Origin: Rhodoblastus sp963828185
GTDB lineage: Bacteria; Pseudomonadota; Alphaproteobacteria; Rhizobiales; Beijerinckiaceae
NCBI GenBank assembly: GCA_963828185.1
Contig: CAWHDV010000017.1
Coordinates: 124,001-188,000 of the forward strand
Direction: 5' to 3'
Length of the DNA: 64,000 bases
The translations under genes were made by a program, and so were the position numbers. Of this stretch, positions 8,865 through 20,224 are shown in pieces; the stretch's first letter is position 1, and the number at the start of each line of letters is the position of its first letter. The notes beneath the pieces were generated by a model, which was given only the letters and a program-made list of their open reading frames with translations, was not told the origin of the DNA and did no database searches.

Positions 8865-9482
8865 ATGAGGATTCTCGTGGTCGGCGCGACCGGGCGCACC
8901 GGAAGGCACGTCGTCAAGCTGGCGCTCGCGCGCGGCCACGCCGTCACCGCCATCGTCAGGCGCCCGGCTGACCTGCGGGACTGGCAAGGCGCGATCCTTC
9001 AGCGCGCCATTTGCGATCCCTGCTCGGAGCCGGCGCTCGAAGCGGTCATTCCGGGCCATGAGGCGGTGATTTCCTGCCTCGGCCAGGCCTCCGCCGATAA
9101 TCGCTTTCTGCTGCGCGACGCCGCCATGGCCATGCTCGCCGCCTTCGGGCGCGTCGGCGGCGCACGCTACATTGTCGTCTCGCAGGGCCTGTTGTTTCCT
9201 AGCAGCAACGTCTTTATCCGTTTGCTGCGGCTGATCCTGCGGCGGGTCACCGCCAATTCCAGGGCGATGGAGGCGGTCGTGCGCGCCAGCGGCGCGGACT
9301 GGACCATCGTGCGTCCGCCGCGCCTGCTCGACGGCGGCGCCGCGCGCGGTTATCGCATGATGGCCGAGGCCATGCCGCCGGGCCGTCATTCGATGCAACG
9401 CGCGGACCTGGCCGCCTTCCTCCTCGACGAGGCCGCCAACGCCCGGCATGTCGGGCGGATCGTCGGCGTGACGTCCGATTGA
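8865..9482 (+). CDS. NAD(P)-binding protein, NmrA/BVR-B-like atypical SDR
   Basis: The 205-residue Rossmann-fold protein has the dinucleotide motif VVGATGRTGRHV at its N terminus and the conserved TIVRPPRLLDG segment near residue 150. These features are typical of the SDR_a5 / biliverdin-reductase-B-like group of NAD(P)H-binding oxidoreductases or sensors. The canonical YxxxK catalytic pair is not evident, as is common in this group. The start is the ATG at 8865; a TTG 9 bp upstream is also possible. Substrate unknown. Confidence 0.75.
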   Translation: MRILVVGATGRTGRHVVKLALARGHAVTAIVRRPADLRDWQGAILQRAICDPCSEPALEAVIPGHEAVISCLGQASADNRFLLRDAAMAMLAAFGRVGGARYIVVSQGLLFPSSNVFIRLLRLILRRVTANSRAMEAVVRASGADWTIVRPPRLLDGGAARGYRMMAEAMPPGRHSMQRADLAAFLLDEAANARHVGRIVGVTSD

Positions 9483-9497
9483 GCCGCCAAGCGGCGG

Positions 9498-9799
9498 TTG
9501 ACAAACTTCTGGCGATTTCATTACGCCTTGCAGACCATCTGGCGAAAGGCCCTCGCCATCATCGCCGGACGTCGCTCGAAATGGGGCGGGGCCCCCTCGA
9601 TAACGGCGATGAGATCCGCCTCAGCAGGGAGGCCGATTTCATCGCCGCCAATCGGCTCGACAATCCGGTCCGCCGGGCGAAATTCGTCGCTGCCGGCATC
9701 CGCTCGCGGCGCGTCGTGTTCCATGTCGCGCGCTCGGGATTCGCATATCATGCCGATCGCCGGGGGGGCTGTAGGGCGGGCGAGGGACGGGAAAAATGA
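9498..9799 (+). CDS. Hypothetical protein of about 100 residues with an apparent frameshift
   Basis: From a TTG at 9498 one frame reads LTNFWRFHYALQTIWRKALA with strongly GC-biased third positions up to about 9590. After that the coding-like bias moves to another frame, reading GDEIRLSREADFIAANRLDN and on to a stop at 9797-9799. Adding one base to the GGGGCCCCC tract at 9591-9599 joins both halves into one frame. Its stop overlaps the ATG of the epimerase gene as ATGA, which supports a real coupled gene. I recognise no family. Confidence 0.4.
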
Positions 9800-10734
9800 G
9801 CGAACAGATCATCATCCGCCACGGCGACGCGCGCGCAAAAGTCGCCTTGCGCGGCGCCGAGATGAAAAGCTGGAGCGTTGGCGGCCGCGAGTTGATCTGG
9901 CAAGGCGATGAAAAGTACTGGGCGGATTCGGCGCCGATCCTGTTTCCTGTCGTCGGCTGGACGCGCGACGGCGTCCTCGTCGATGGCCGCCGCTATCCGC
10001 TCGGCCTGCATGGATTCGCCCGCGAACAGAATTTTGTCGTCACGCGGCAAGAGGCCGACCGTGCGGTCCTCCGCCTGAAAGCCAATCCCACGACACGGGC
10101 GCTCTATCCGTTCGAGTTCGCTTTCTATGTTGAATATATTATACAAAATAACGTGTTATCTATCATAATTAATGTGACGAATGAAGATGATAAAATTCTG
10201 CCCTACGCCTGCGGCCTGCATCCCGGCTTCGTCTGGCCCCTGCCGGGCGCGACACCTTCTCTGCCTGGCGGCGCCGATTTAATGCCGGGCGGCGCCTCTT
10301 CTCTGCCGGGCGGCGTCTGGCCGCATTTCGTGCGCTTCGACCGGGATGAGCGCGCGGAAGTCCCGGTCATCGCGCCGGGCGGGCTGTTTTCGACGAGAAC
10401 GCGCAAGATTCCGCTGGAAGGACGCGAACTGGCGCTGACATCAGGGCTGTTCGAGGAGGCCCTGTGCTTTCTCGACGCGCGCAGCGCGGGGCTCGAATTT
10501 TTCGCGCGCGACGCGCAGGGCGGGGAAAAGCCCTGTTTGCGCATGGAGCTGGAAAACTTCCCGCATATCGCCTTGTGGTCGCGCCCCGGCGCGCCGTTTC
10601 TGTGTCTTGAAGCCTGGACCGGCCACGGCGACCCCGAAGGTTTCGACGGCGACATTTTTGCAAAGCCGTCCTTGCGACTGCTGAAACCGGGCGAAACCGC
10701 CCGCAGCGCGGCGACATTTGCCTTTGGCGGCTGA
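9796..10734 (+). CDS. Aldose 1-epimerase family protein (LacX-like)
   Basis: The 312-residue protein has the galactose-mutarotase-like fold: early RGAEMKSW, PILFPVVGW, GLHGFARE with the catalytic-type His, and a second His in GLHPGF. It probably interconverts sugar anomers in the cytosol. Two oddities occur inside the gene. An AT-rich stretch lies at 10122-10200 (VEYIIQNNVLSIIINVTNED), unlike the rest. A short Pro-Gly-Gly repeat insertion lies at 10240-10314. The gene overlaps the small frame before it and is followed 22 bp later by an MFS exporter. Confidence 0.85.
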   Translation: MSEQIIIRHGDARAKVALRGAEMKSWSVGGRELIWQGDEKYWADSAPILFPVVGWTRDGVLVDGRRYPLGLHGFAREQNFVVTRQEADRAVLRLKANPTTRALYPFEFAFYVEYIIQNNVLSIIINVTNEDDKILPYACGLHPGFVWPLPGATPSLPGGADLMPGGASSLPGGVWPHFVRFDRDERAEVPVIAPGGLFSTRTRKIPLEGRELALTSGLFEEALCFLDARSAGLEFFARDAQGGEKPCLRMELENFPHIALWSRPGAPFLCLEAWTGHGDPEGFDGDIFAKPSLRLLKPGETARSAATFAFGG

Positions 10735-10756
10735 CGCGGCGCTGCTAAAAGCCGTC

Positions 10757-11983
10757 ATGCTCAATTTCAAAGCCGACGCCAGCGCCGATCTCACGTGGAA
10801 AAATCTCGTGCTGTTTCTTGCGACGCGCGGGTTCGCGGCCTTCGCCGCGCAAATGCTCGACGTGGCCATCGGTTGGCACGTCTATTCGGCGACCGGCAGC
10901 GCCATGAGCCTCGGCCTGATCGGCCTGGCGCAATTTTTGCCGCTGCTCATCCTGCTGCGCTGGAGCGGGCGCGCCTCGGACATTTTCGACCGCCGGAAGG
11001 TTTCTGCGCTGGCGGGGCTGGGGCAGGCGGCGGCGTCGCTGGCGATTTTCGCAATCGCCGCCTTGTCCGCGCCGATCTGGCTGGTCTATCCGGCGCTGTT
11101 TTGCCTCGGCTCGGCGCGCGCCTTCGGCGGGCCGGCCAATTCGTCGCTTTTGCCGCAGATCGTCGAAAAATCCGCGCTTTCACGCGCGGTGGCTATGTCC
11201 ACCACGGTTTTCCAGGCGGCGACCATCGCCGGCCCGGCGCTCGGCGGGCTTCTTTACGCCTTCATCGGCATCAAGGTCTTCGCCGTCTGCGCGTTGCTCG
11301 GCGGCGCTGCGACGCCTTTCGTGCTGGCGATCCGCTGGCCGGAGGGCAGGCTCGGCGCGTCCGAGCCCAACCCGGCGGAAAGAAGCGCGTCCGCCGGCCT
11401 GCGCTATATCTGGTCGAACAAGGTGGTGCTCGGCGCCATTTCGCTCGATCTTTTCGCGGTGCTGCTCGGCGGCGTCACGGCGTTGCTGCCGATATTTGCG
11501 CGCGACATCTTGCATGTTGGCCCGATGGGGCTCGGGCTTCTCCGCGCAGGTCCAGCGGTAGGCGCGATCCTCGTCGGCATGCTGCTGGCGGTGTTTCCGT
11601 TAAAACGCCGGGTCGGCGTGAAAATGTTCGCCTGCGTCGCCGGCTATGGCGCGGCGACGCTGGTATTCGCCCTGTCCACCTCCTACCTGGTGTCGATGGC
11701 GGCGCTGGCGGCGCTCGGCGCCTTTGACGTGGTGAGCATGGTGGTGCGCCAGACCCTGGTGCAGATCGCCACGCCCAACGAGATGCGCGGCCGCGTCGCG
11801 GCGGTCAATTTCCTGTTCATCGGCGCTTCGAACCAGCTCGGCGAATTCGAATCCGGCTTCGCCGCCGCCTTTTTAGGCGCGGTCGGCGCGGCCGTGCTCG
11901 GCGGCTGCGGCACATTGGCCATCGTGGCGATCTGGGCGGTCCTGTTCCCGCATCTGCGCAAGGCCAATTCGCTCGGGGGGTAA
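10757..11983 (+). CDS. MFS transporter, EntS-like exporter
   Basis: The 408-residue protein has about twelve membrane segments and the MFS_3 / enterobactin-exporter-like pattern, including MLDVAIGWHVYSATGSAMSL in the first helices, the loop RASDIFDRRKV, and GPALGGLLYAFIG. It probably exports a small molecule by proton antiport. The ATG at 10757 starts just before the first helix. The gene follows the epimerase by 22 bp, but a functional link is uncertain. The C-terminal half ends with a short cytoplasmic tail. Confidence 0.82.
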   Translation: MLNFKADASADLTWKNLVLFLATRGFAAFAAQMLDVAIGWHVYSATGSAMSLGLIGLAQFLPLLILLRWSGRASDIFDRRKVSALAGLGQAAASLAIFAIAALSAPIWLVYPALFCLGSARAFGGPANSSLLPQIVEKSALSRAVAMSTTVFQAATIAGPALGGLLYAFIGIKVFAVCALLGGAATPFVLAIRWPEGRLGASEPNPAERSASAGLRYIWSNKVVLGAISLDLFAVLLGGVTALLPIFARDILHVGPMGLGLLRAGPAVGAILVGMLLAVFPLKRRVGVKMFACVAGYGAATLVFALSTSYLVSMAALAALGAFDVVSMVVRQTLVQIATPNEMRGRVAAVNFLFIGASNQLGEFESGFAAAFLGAVGAAVLGGCGTLAIVAIWAVLFPHLRKANSLGG

Positions 11984-12052
11984 TTTGCTTTCCGGCTTAA
12001 CTTTTTCGCCAACCTCTGCCACAAGCGGGCGAAGATTTTACGGGAAAAGTCC

Positions 12053-12976
12053 ATGAATTCGACGATAATCAAGCCGTCCGGCAAAAAGGCGCTGCTGATC
12101 GACGGCAAGGCCGCTTCCGCCATTGTGCTCGAACGCATCGCAAAAGAGGCCGCATCGTTTGGCGTCAAACCGGGCCTCGCGGTGGTGCTGGTGGGCGAAG
12201 ACCCGGCCAGCCAGGTCTATGTCAAGTCGAAGGGCAAGGCGGCGCAGGCCTGCGGCTTCCATTCGGTGCAGCACGACCTGCCGGCCACGACCTCGGAGGC
12301 CGAGGTGATCGAACTGGTGCGCCGCCTCAACGCCGATCCCGCCATCCACGGCATATTGGTGCAATTGCCGCTGCCTGCGGGCGTCGATTCGGCCAAGGTG
12401 CTGCTGACGGTCGCGCCGGAAAAGGATGTCGACGGCTTCCATCCGGTCAATGTCGGCCTGCTGGCGACGGGCGCCGTCGACCGGGCGCTGGTTCCCTGCA
12501 CGCCCGCCGGCGCCGTGCTGCTGATCGAGGAGGCGGCCAAGGCCTTGGGGCGCGATCTTTCCGGCGCGGAGGCGGTTATTGTCGGCCGCTCCAACATTGT
12601 CGGCAAGCCGATGGCGCAATTGCTGCTGGCGAAAAACGCCACAGTCACCATCGCCCATTCGCGCACGCGGAACCTGCCCGAAGTGGCGCGCCGCGCCGAC
12701 ATCCTGGTGGCGGCGGTGGGCCGTCCCGAGATGATCCGCGGCGACTGGATCAAGCCGGGCGCGCTGGTGATCGATGTCGGCATCAACCGCGTCCCGGCCG
12801 AGGGGCTGAACGCCTCAGGCCAACCCAGGACAAGGCTTGTCGGCGACGTGGCGTTTGACGAGGCGCTGGATTTCGCCGGCGCAATCACTCCGGTTCCCGG
12901 CGGCGTCGGGCCGATGACCATTGCGCTCCTGATGTCCAACACTTTGCGCGCCGCGAAAATGGCGCGCGGAATTTAA
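12053..12976 (+). CDS. folD: Bifunctional methylene-THF dehydrogenase / methenyl-THF cyclohydrolase
   Basis: The 307-residue FolD enzyme interconverts 5,10-methylene-, 5,10-methenyl- and 10-formyl-tetrahydrofolate. Signature motifs are present: YVKSKGKAAQACG with the catalytic Tyr and Lys, VQLPLP, the VGRSNIVGKP dinucleotide site, and TPVPGGVGPMTIALLMSNT at the C terminus. It is slightly longer than usual because of an N-terminal extension before KKALLIDGK; a later start is possible. In a methylotroph or photoheterotroph it would serve C1 metabolism. Its stop abuts the convergent response-regulator gene with no gap. Confidence 0.95.
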   Translation: MNSTIIKPSGKKALLIDGKAASAIVLERIAKEAASFGVKPGLAVVLVGEDPASQVYVKSKGKAAQACGFHSVQHDLPATTSEAEVIELVRRLNADPAIHGILVQLPLPAGVDSAKVLLTVAPEKDVDGFHPVNVGLLATGAVDRALVPCTPAGAVLLIEEAAKALGRDLSGAEAVIVGRSNIVGKPMAQLLLAKNATVTIAHSRTRNLPEVARRADILVAAVGRPEMIRGDWIKPGALVIDVGINRVPAEGLNASGQPRTRLVGDVAFDEALDFAGAITPVPGGVGPMTIALLMSNTLRAAKMARGI

Positions 12977-13444
12977 TCAGCCCGCCATCCGCGCGTCCTG
13001 CCTGTCGATCCAGATGGTTTCGCGCACCTGGGCCAGCGCCTGGCGCAGGGCGGCGAAATCGAGCGGCTTGGCGAACACGCCGTAAAGCTCCAGCCCGCTG
13101 ATTGCGGCGTAGATCCGCGTCGCCTCCAGAACATGGTCGGACGAGCCGCTGATGATCAGCACCGGCATGTCCTTGCGCATCTGGGCGATGGTCTTCAGCA
13201 CATCGACGCCGTTGCGCGCGCCAAGGCCAAGGTCGAGCGTGGCGCAATCGACCCGTTCGCGGCGCAGGATCGTCTCAGCCTCCTCGATCGTCGCCGCCGC
13301 CAGGATAGTGTGCCCGGCCTGCTGCCCGATCTTGCCGATGACGCGCCGCTGGATCGGATCGTCGTCGACGACCAGCAGGTTGGTCACGACCGGCTCGATT
13401 TCGAGCAGCACGTCGGAATGGTCGACGGGTTTTTTCCTGATCAT
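12977..13444 (-). CDS. Single-domain response regulator
   Basis: The 155-residue protein is one receiver domain with acidic pair VVDDD, phospho-acceptor Asp in ATLDLGLG, Ser in LIISGSS and Lys in VFAKPLD. No output domain follows. It is encoded 20 bp downstream of the CHASE hybrid kinase on the same strand, so it is a likely partner in a phosphorelay. It could receive phosphate from that kinase's HPt domain; that is inference from order. Confidence 0.85.
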   Translation of the reverse strand: MIRKKPVDHSDVLLEIEPVVTNLLVVDDDPIQRRVIGKIGQQAGHTILAAATIEEAETILRRERVDCATLDLGLGARNGVDVLKTIAQMRKDMPVLIISGSSDHVLEATRIYAAISGLELYGVFAKPLDFAALRQALAQVRETIWIDRQDARMAG

Positions 13445-13464
13445 TGTCTTGAACTCCGAAAATT

Positions 13465-16260
<2,796 letters not shown>

Positions 16261-16400
16261 TTTCTCGATAGAGTTAACTTTCCCGCACGGCGGCGTCTTT
16301 GCCTTCCGGCTAGGATGAGCGCACGCGCAAGATGCGCTAAGCTCGGTCGATCGAACCGGCGCGCGGAAAGAAAAAGCGCCGGGCAGGAGGAAGAAAAGCC

Positions 16401-18038
16401 ATGGGCAACGCCTACGAGACCGGCCTTGACCGGAACCGCGCCAATTTCGCGGCCCTGACGCCCCTGAGCTTCATCGCCCGCGCGGCCGAGGTGTTTCCGC
16501 AGAAAACCTCGATCATCTACGGCGAGACGCGCTTTACCTGGGCGCAGACTTTTGAACGCTGCCGCCGCCTCGCCTCGGCGTTGCACAAGCGCGGGCTGGG
16601 CAAGGGCGACACGGTGGCCGCCATGCTGCCGAACATCCCTGAAATGTACGAGGCGCATTTCGGCGTTCCCATGGCGGGGACCGTGCTCAACACCCTCAAC
16701 ACCAGGCTCGACGCCGAAGCCATCGCCTTCATGCTCGACCACGGCGAGGCGAAAGTCCTCCTGACCGATCGCGAATATTCGCGTGTCGTCGAAAAGGCGC
16801 TGAAACTGATGCAGGGGCCGAAGCCGCTGGTCGTCGATGTCGACGATAACCAGTATGAAGGCGGCGCGAAACTGGGGGAAATCGACTACGAAAGTTTCCT
16901 CGCCGAGGGCGATCCGGCGTTCTCGCCCATTCCGCCCGGCGACGAGTGGGACGCCATCGCCCTCAATTACACGTCGGGGACCACCGGCAATCCCAAGGGC
17001 GTGGTCTATCACCATCGCGGCGCCTATCTGAACGCCGTCTCCAACATCGTCACCTGGGGCATGGCGCCGCATTCGGTCTATCTGTGGACCCTGCCGATGT
17101 TCCATTGCAATGGCTGGTGCTTCCCCTGGACCATGGCGGCCAACGCCGGCGTCAATGTCTGCCTGCGCCGCGTCGATCCCAAGACCATCTTCGAACTGAT
17201 CCGCAAGGAGAAGGTCAGCCACCTGTGCGGCGCGCCGATCGTCTTCGGCATGTTGATCAATGCCGATCCCAGGGACCAGGCAGGAATCGACCATGGCGTG
17301 GACGGACTGATCGCCGGGGCGGCGCCGCCGGCGGCGATCATCGAGGGGGCGGAAAAAATCGGCATCGCCATCACCCATGTCTATGGCCTGACCGAGACTT
17401 ATGGCCCGGCCTCGGTCTGCGCCAAGCAGGTCGAGTGGAACGGCCTGCCGCTGGAAAAGCGCGCCGAACTCAACGGCCGCCAGGGCGTGCGCGCCATGAT
17501 GCAGGAGGCGGTCGACGTCGTCGACCTGGTCAATTTCAAATCCGTGCCGCACGACGGCGCGACCATGGGCGAGATCGTGTTTCGCGGCAATATCGTGATG
17601 AAGGGCTATCTCAAGAACGAGCGGGCGACGCAGGAAAGCTTCGCCGGCGGCTGGTTCCGCACCGGCGACCTCGCGGTGATCGAGCCTGACGGCTATATCA
17701 AGATCAAGGACCGCTCGAAGGACATCATCATTTCCGGCGGCGAGAACATTTCCTCGCTCGAGGTGGAGGACGTGCTCTACCGCCACAAGGACGTGCTGGC
17801 GGCGGCGGTGGTGGCGGCGCCGGACGAGAAATGGGGCGAGGTCCCCTGCGCCTTCGTCGAGTTGCGCGATGGCGCGGACCCGAGCCAGGAGGAAATGCTC
17901 GACCATTGCCGCGCGCATATGGCGCGTTTCAAGGTGCCGAAGAAATTCATCTTCGGCGCGCTGCCGAAGACGTCCACCGGCAAGATCCAGAAGTTCATCC
18001 TGCGCGAAAAAGCCAAATCCGCAGAAGCGATCGGCTGA
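16401..18038 (+). CDS. Acyl-CoA synthetase (AMP-forming)
   Basis: The 545-residue ANL-superfamily ligase has the P-loop YTSGTTGNPKG near residue 193, the A5 motif YGLTETYGP, the hinge GWFRTGDLAV, and the C-terminal catalytic Lys in PKTSTGKIQK. It is the type that activates medium-chain fatty acids or acrylate-like acids to CoA thioesters. A strong GCAGGAGGAAG site precedes the ATG. It is followed 37 bp later by an acyl-CoA dehydrogenase gene, so the two probably feed beta-oxidation. The chain-length specificity cannot be read. Confidence 0.92.
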   Translation: MGNAYETGLDRNRANFAALTPLSFIARAAEVFPQKTSIIYGETRFTWAQTFERCRRLASALHKRGLGKGDTVAAMLPNIPEMYEAHFGVPMAGTVLNTLNTRLDAEAIAFMLDHGEAKVLLTDREYSRVVEKALKLMQGPKPLVVDVDDNQYEGGAKLGEIDYESFLAEGDPAFSPIPPGDEWDAIALNYTSGTTGNPKGVVYHHRGAYLNAVSNIVTWGMAPHSVYLWTLPMFHCNGWCFPWTMAANAGVNVCLRRVDPKTIFELIRKEKVSHLCGAPIVFGMLINADPRDQAGIDHGVDGLIAGAAPPAAIIEGAEKIGIAITHVYGLTETYGPASVCAKQVEWNGLPLEKRAELNGRQGVRAMMQEAVDVVDLVNFKSVPHDGATMGEIVFRGNIVMKGYLKNERATQESFAGGWFRTGDLAVIEPDGYIKIKDRSKDIIISGGENISSLEVEDVLYRHKDVLAAAVVAAPDEKWGEVPCAFVELRDGADPSQEEMLDHCRAHMARFKVPKKFIFGALPKTSTGKIQKFILREKAKSAEAIG

Positions 18039-18075
18039 GTTTTTCAAGCTTTAAATGAAGAAACCGGAGTCCGTC

Positions 18076-19863
18076 ATGACCGCCTATCACGCGCCGATCC
18101 GCGACATGCTCTTCACCATGCACAATGTGGGCGATCTCCCTCGCATCGCCGCGCTTCCTGGCGGCGAGGAGGTTTCCGACGATCTGGTCGAGGCCATTTT
18201 CGAGGAGGCGGGCAAATTCGCCGCCGACGTGCTGGCGCCGCTCAACCAGCCCGGCGACAGGCAGGGCTGCGTCTGCAAGGACGGCGTGGTGACGACGCCC
18301 GATGGGGTGAAACAGGCTTTCCACGCCTTTTGCGAACAGGGCTGGCACGCCATGCCGGCCGCGCTCGAGTATGGCGGGCAGGGCCTGCCGAGCCTCGTCT
18401 CAACTCCGGTGCTGGAAATGTGGACGGCGGCCAACCTCGCCTTTTCGTTGTGCCAGATGCTGTCGATCGGCGCCATCGCCGCCATCGACCATCACGGCTC
18501 AGCCCAGCAGAAGGCGCTCTATATCCCGAAAATGGTCGCCGGGACGTGGACCGGCACGATGAACCTGACCGAGCCACAGGCGGGCTCGGACCTTGCCGCC
18601 GTGCGCACGCGCGCCACGCCTGACGGCGACGCGTGGCGCCTCACCGGCACGAAGATCTTCATCACCTGGGGCGAAAACGACGTCGCCGAAAACATCGTCC
18701 ATCTGGTGCTGGCGCGCCTGCCCGACGCCCCTGCCGGCGTGAAGGGCATCTCGCTGTTCATCGTGCCGAAATTCTTAGTCAACGCCGACGGGTCGCTCGG
18801 CGAGCGCAACGACCTCGTCTGCGCCTCGATCGAGCACAAGCTGGGCATCCACGGCAGCCCGACGGCGGTCATGTCGTTCGGCGACAAGGGCGGCGCGCGC
18901 GGTTTTCTGGTCGGCGAGCCGCATCGCGGCCTCGAATACATGTTCACCATGATGAACCACGCCCGGCTCAATGTCGGGCTCGAAGGCGTCGCCATCGCCG
19001 AACGCGCCTACCAGCAGGCGCGCGACTATGCCGCCGAGCGCATCCAGGGCCGGCCAATCGCCGCGCCGGAAGGCGCCCCGATCGCCTACCACCCTGACGT
19101 CAAGCGCATGCTGCTCGACATGAAGGCGCGCATCGAGGCGATGCGGGCGCTCGCCTATTACGCCGCCGCCCAGATGGATGTCGCACAACGTTCGCCGGAC
19201 GCGGGCGAGGCGAAGCGCGCGCAGGCGCGGGTCGATCTGCTCATTCCCGTGGTCAAGGGCTTTTGCACCGAGAACGCCGTGCTCGTCGCCTCGACCGGCG
19301 TGCAGGTGCATGGCGGCATGGGCTTCATCGAGGAGACCGGCGCGGCGCAGCATTTCCGCGACGCCCGCATCACGCCGATCTACGAGGGCACTACGGCGAT
19401 CCAGGCCAATGATCTCGTAGGCCGCAAGATTTTCCGCGATGGCGGCGCGGCGGCGCATGACCTGATCAGTGAAATCGCGGCGACGCTGGCTGAGTCCGCC
19501 GCCAGGCTGGAAACGGCGAAGCTGGCCAAGGCGCTGGTCGCGCCCCTCGCGCAATTCGGCGAATGCGTGGACTGGACCGTGCGGACCCACCGCGACGCGC
19601 CGGCGCGGACGGCGGCATCCTCCGTCTCCCTGCTGCATCTGGCGGCTCTTGTCGCCGGCGGCTGGCTGTTGCTGAAACAGTCGTCCGCCGCGGCGCGGCA
19701 GCTCGGCGCGGGCGAGGGAGACGCGTCCTTTTTGCGGGGAAAGCTGGCGTTTGGCGATTTCTACGCGTCGCAGATCCTGCCGCAATCCGGGGCGCTGCAT
19801 GTCGGCATCACCCAGGGCTCTGGCGACATCGAGGGGTTCGATCCGGCCCTGTTGGGCGGCTGA
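18076..19863 (+). CDS. Acyl-CoA dehydrogenase, long (about 600 residue) type
   Basis: The 595-residue flavoprotein belongs to the long acyl-CoA dehydrogenase group with an extra C-terminal domain (FadE5/DmdC-like). It begins TAYHAPIRDMLFTMHNV, which is typical of that group. It contains the FAD/substrate segments NLTEPQAGSDLAAVRTRA and KIFITWGEND, and the VHGGMGFIEETG loop followed by YEGTTAIQANDL. It would oxidise acyl-CoA, or, as DmdC-type enzymes do, a methylthio-propionyl-CoA. I chose the ATG at 18076 after GGAG; an ATG 21 bp earlier also exists. It is co-oriented with the ligase upstream. Confidence 0.9.
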   Translation: MTAYHAPIRDMLFTMHNVGDLPRIAALPGGEEVSDDLVEAIFEEAGKFAADVLAPLNQPGDRQGCVCKDGVVTTPDGVKQAFHAFCEQGWHAMPAALEYGGQGLPSLVSTPVLEMWTAANLAFSLCQMLSIGAIAAIDHHGSAQQKALYIPKMVAGTWTGTMNLTEPQAGSDLAAVRTRATPDGDAWRLTGTKIFITWGENDVAENIVHLVLARLPDAPAGVKGISLFIVPKFLVNADGSLGERNDLVCASIEHKLGIHGSPTAVMSFGDKGGARGFLVGEPHRGLEYMFTMMNHARLNVGLEGVAIAERAYQQARDYAAERIQGRPIAAPEGAPIAYHPDVKRMLLDMKARIEAMRALAYYAAAQMDVAQRSPDAGEAKRAQARVDLLIPVVKGFCTENAVLVASTGVQVHGGMGFIEETGAAQHFRDARITPIYEGTTAIQANDLVGRKIFRDGGAAAHDLISEIAATLAESAARLETAKLAKALVAPLAQFGECVDWTVRTHRDAPARTAASSVSLLHLAALVAGGWLLLKQSSAAARQLGAGEGDASFLRGKLAFGDFYASQILPQSGALHVGITQGSGDIEGFDPALLGG

Positions 19864-19942
19864 GGAAGGAATTATTGAGCATCACTATCGAAAAGCATGA
19901 CTTATTTGCGTCGCAGCATTATGATTCACAAGGAACTTCGGC

Positions 19943-20194
19943 ATGGACGAGCTGAGCGGGGATCAAACGATGAAGGTCACGATCAATATAGACTGCACGC
20001 CGGCCGAAGCGCGCGCCTTCATGGGACTGCCGGATTTCGAGCCGATGCAGAAGCGCGCGATGGAGGAACTGGAAAAGCGGATGATGGAATCGCTCGATCG
20101 CTATTCGCCGGAAGCTTTGTTGAAAATGTGGCTGACGCCGGGCTCGATGAACGCCGACTGGCTGCAGGATCTCATGCGCCAGGGAAAAAAATAG
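19943..20194 (+). CDS. DUF6489 family small protein
   Basis: An 83-residue protein with the compact alphaproteobacterial pattern MKVTINIDCTPAEARAFMGL, then PDFEPMQKRAMEE and a C-terminal MWLTPGSMNADWL. This matches the DUF6489 family, whose members often sit next to lipid or polyhydroxyalkanoate genes; no function is established. The ATG at 19943 has AAGGAA 7 bp upstream. Homologues more often begin at the internal Met10 (19970). It may be co-transcribed with the acyl-CoA genes 79 bp upstream. Confidence 0.75.
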   Translation: MDELSGDQTMKVTINIDCTPAEARAFMGLPDFEPMQKRAMEELEKRMMESLDRYSPEALLKMWLTPGSMNADWLQDLMRQGKK

Positions 20195-20224
20195 AGTTAA
20201 AAGAGTTAAAGAAGTAGAGGCGTT

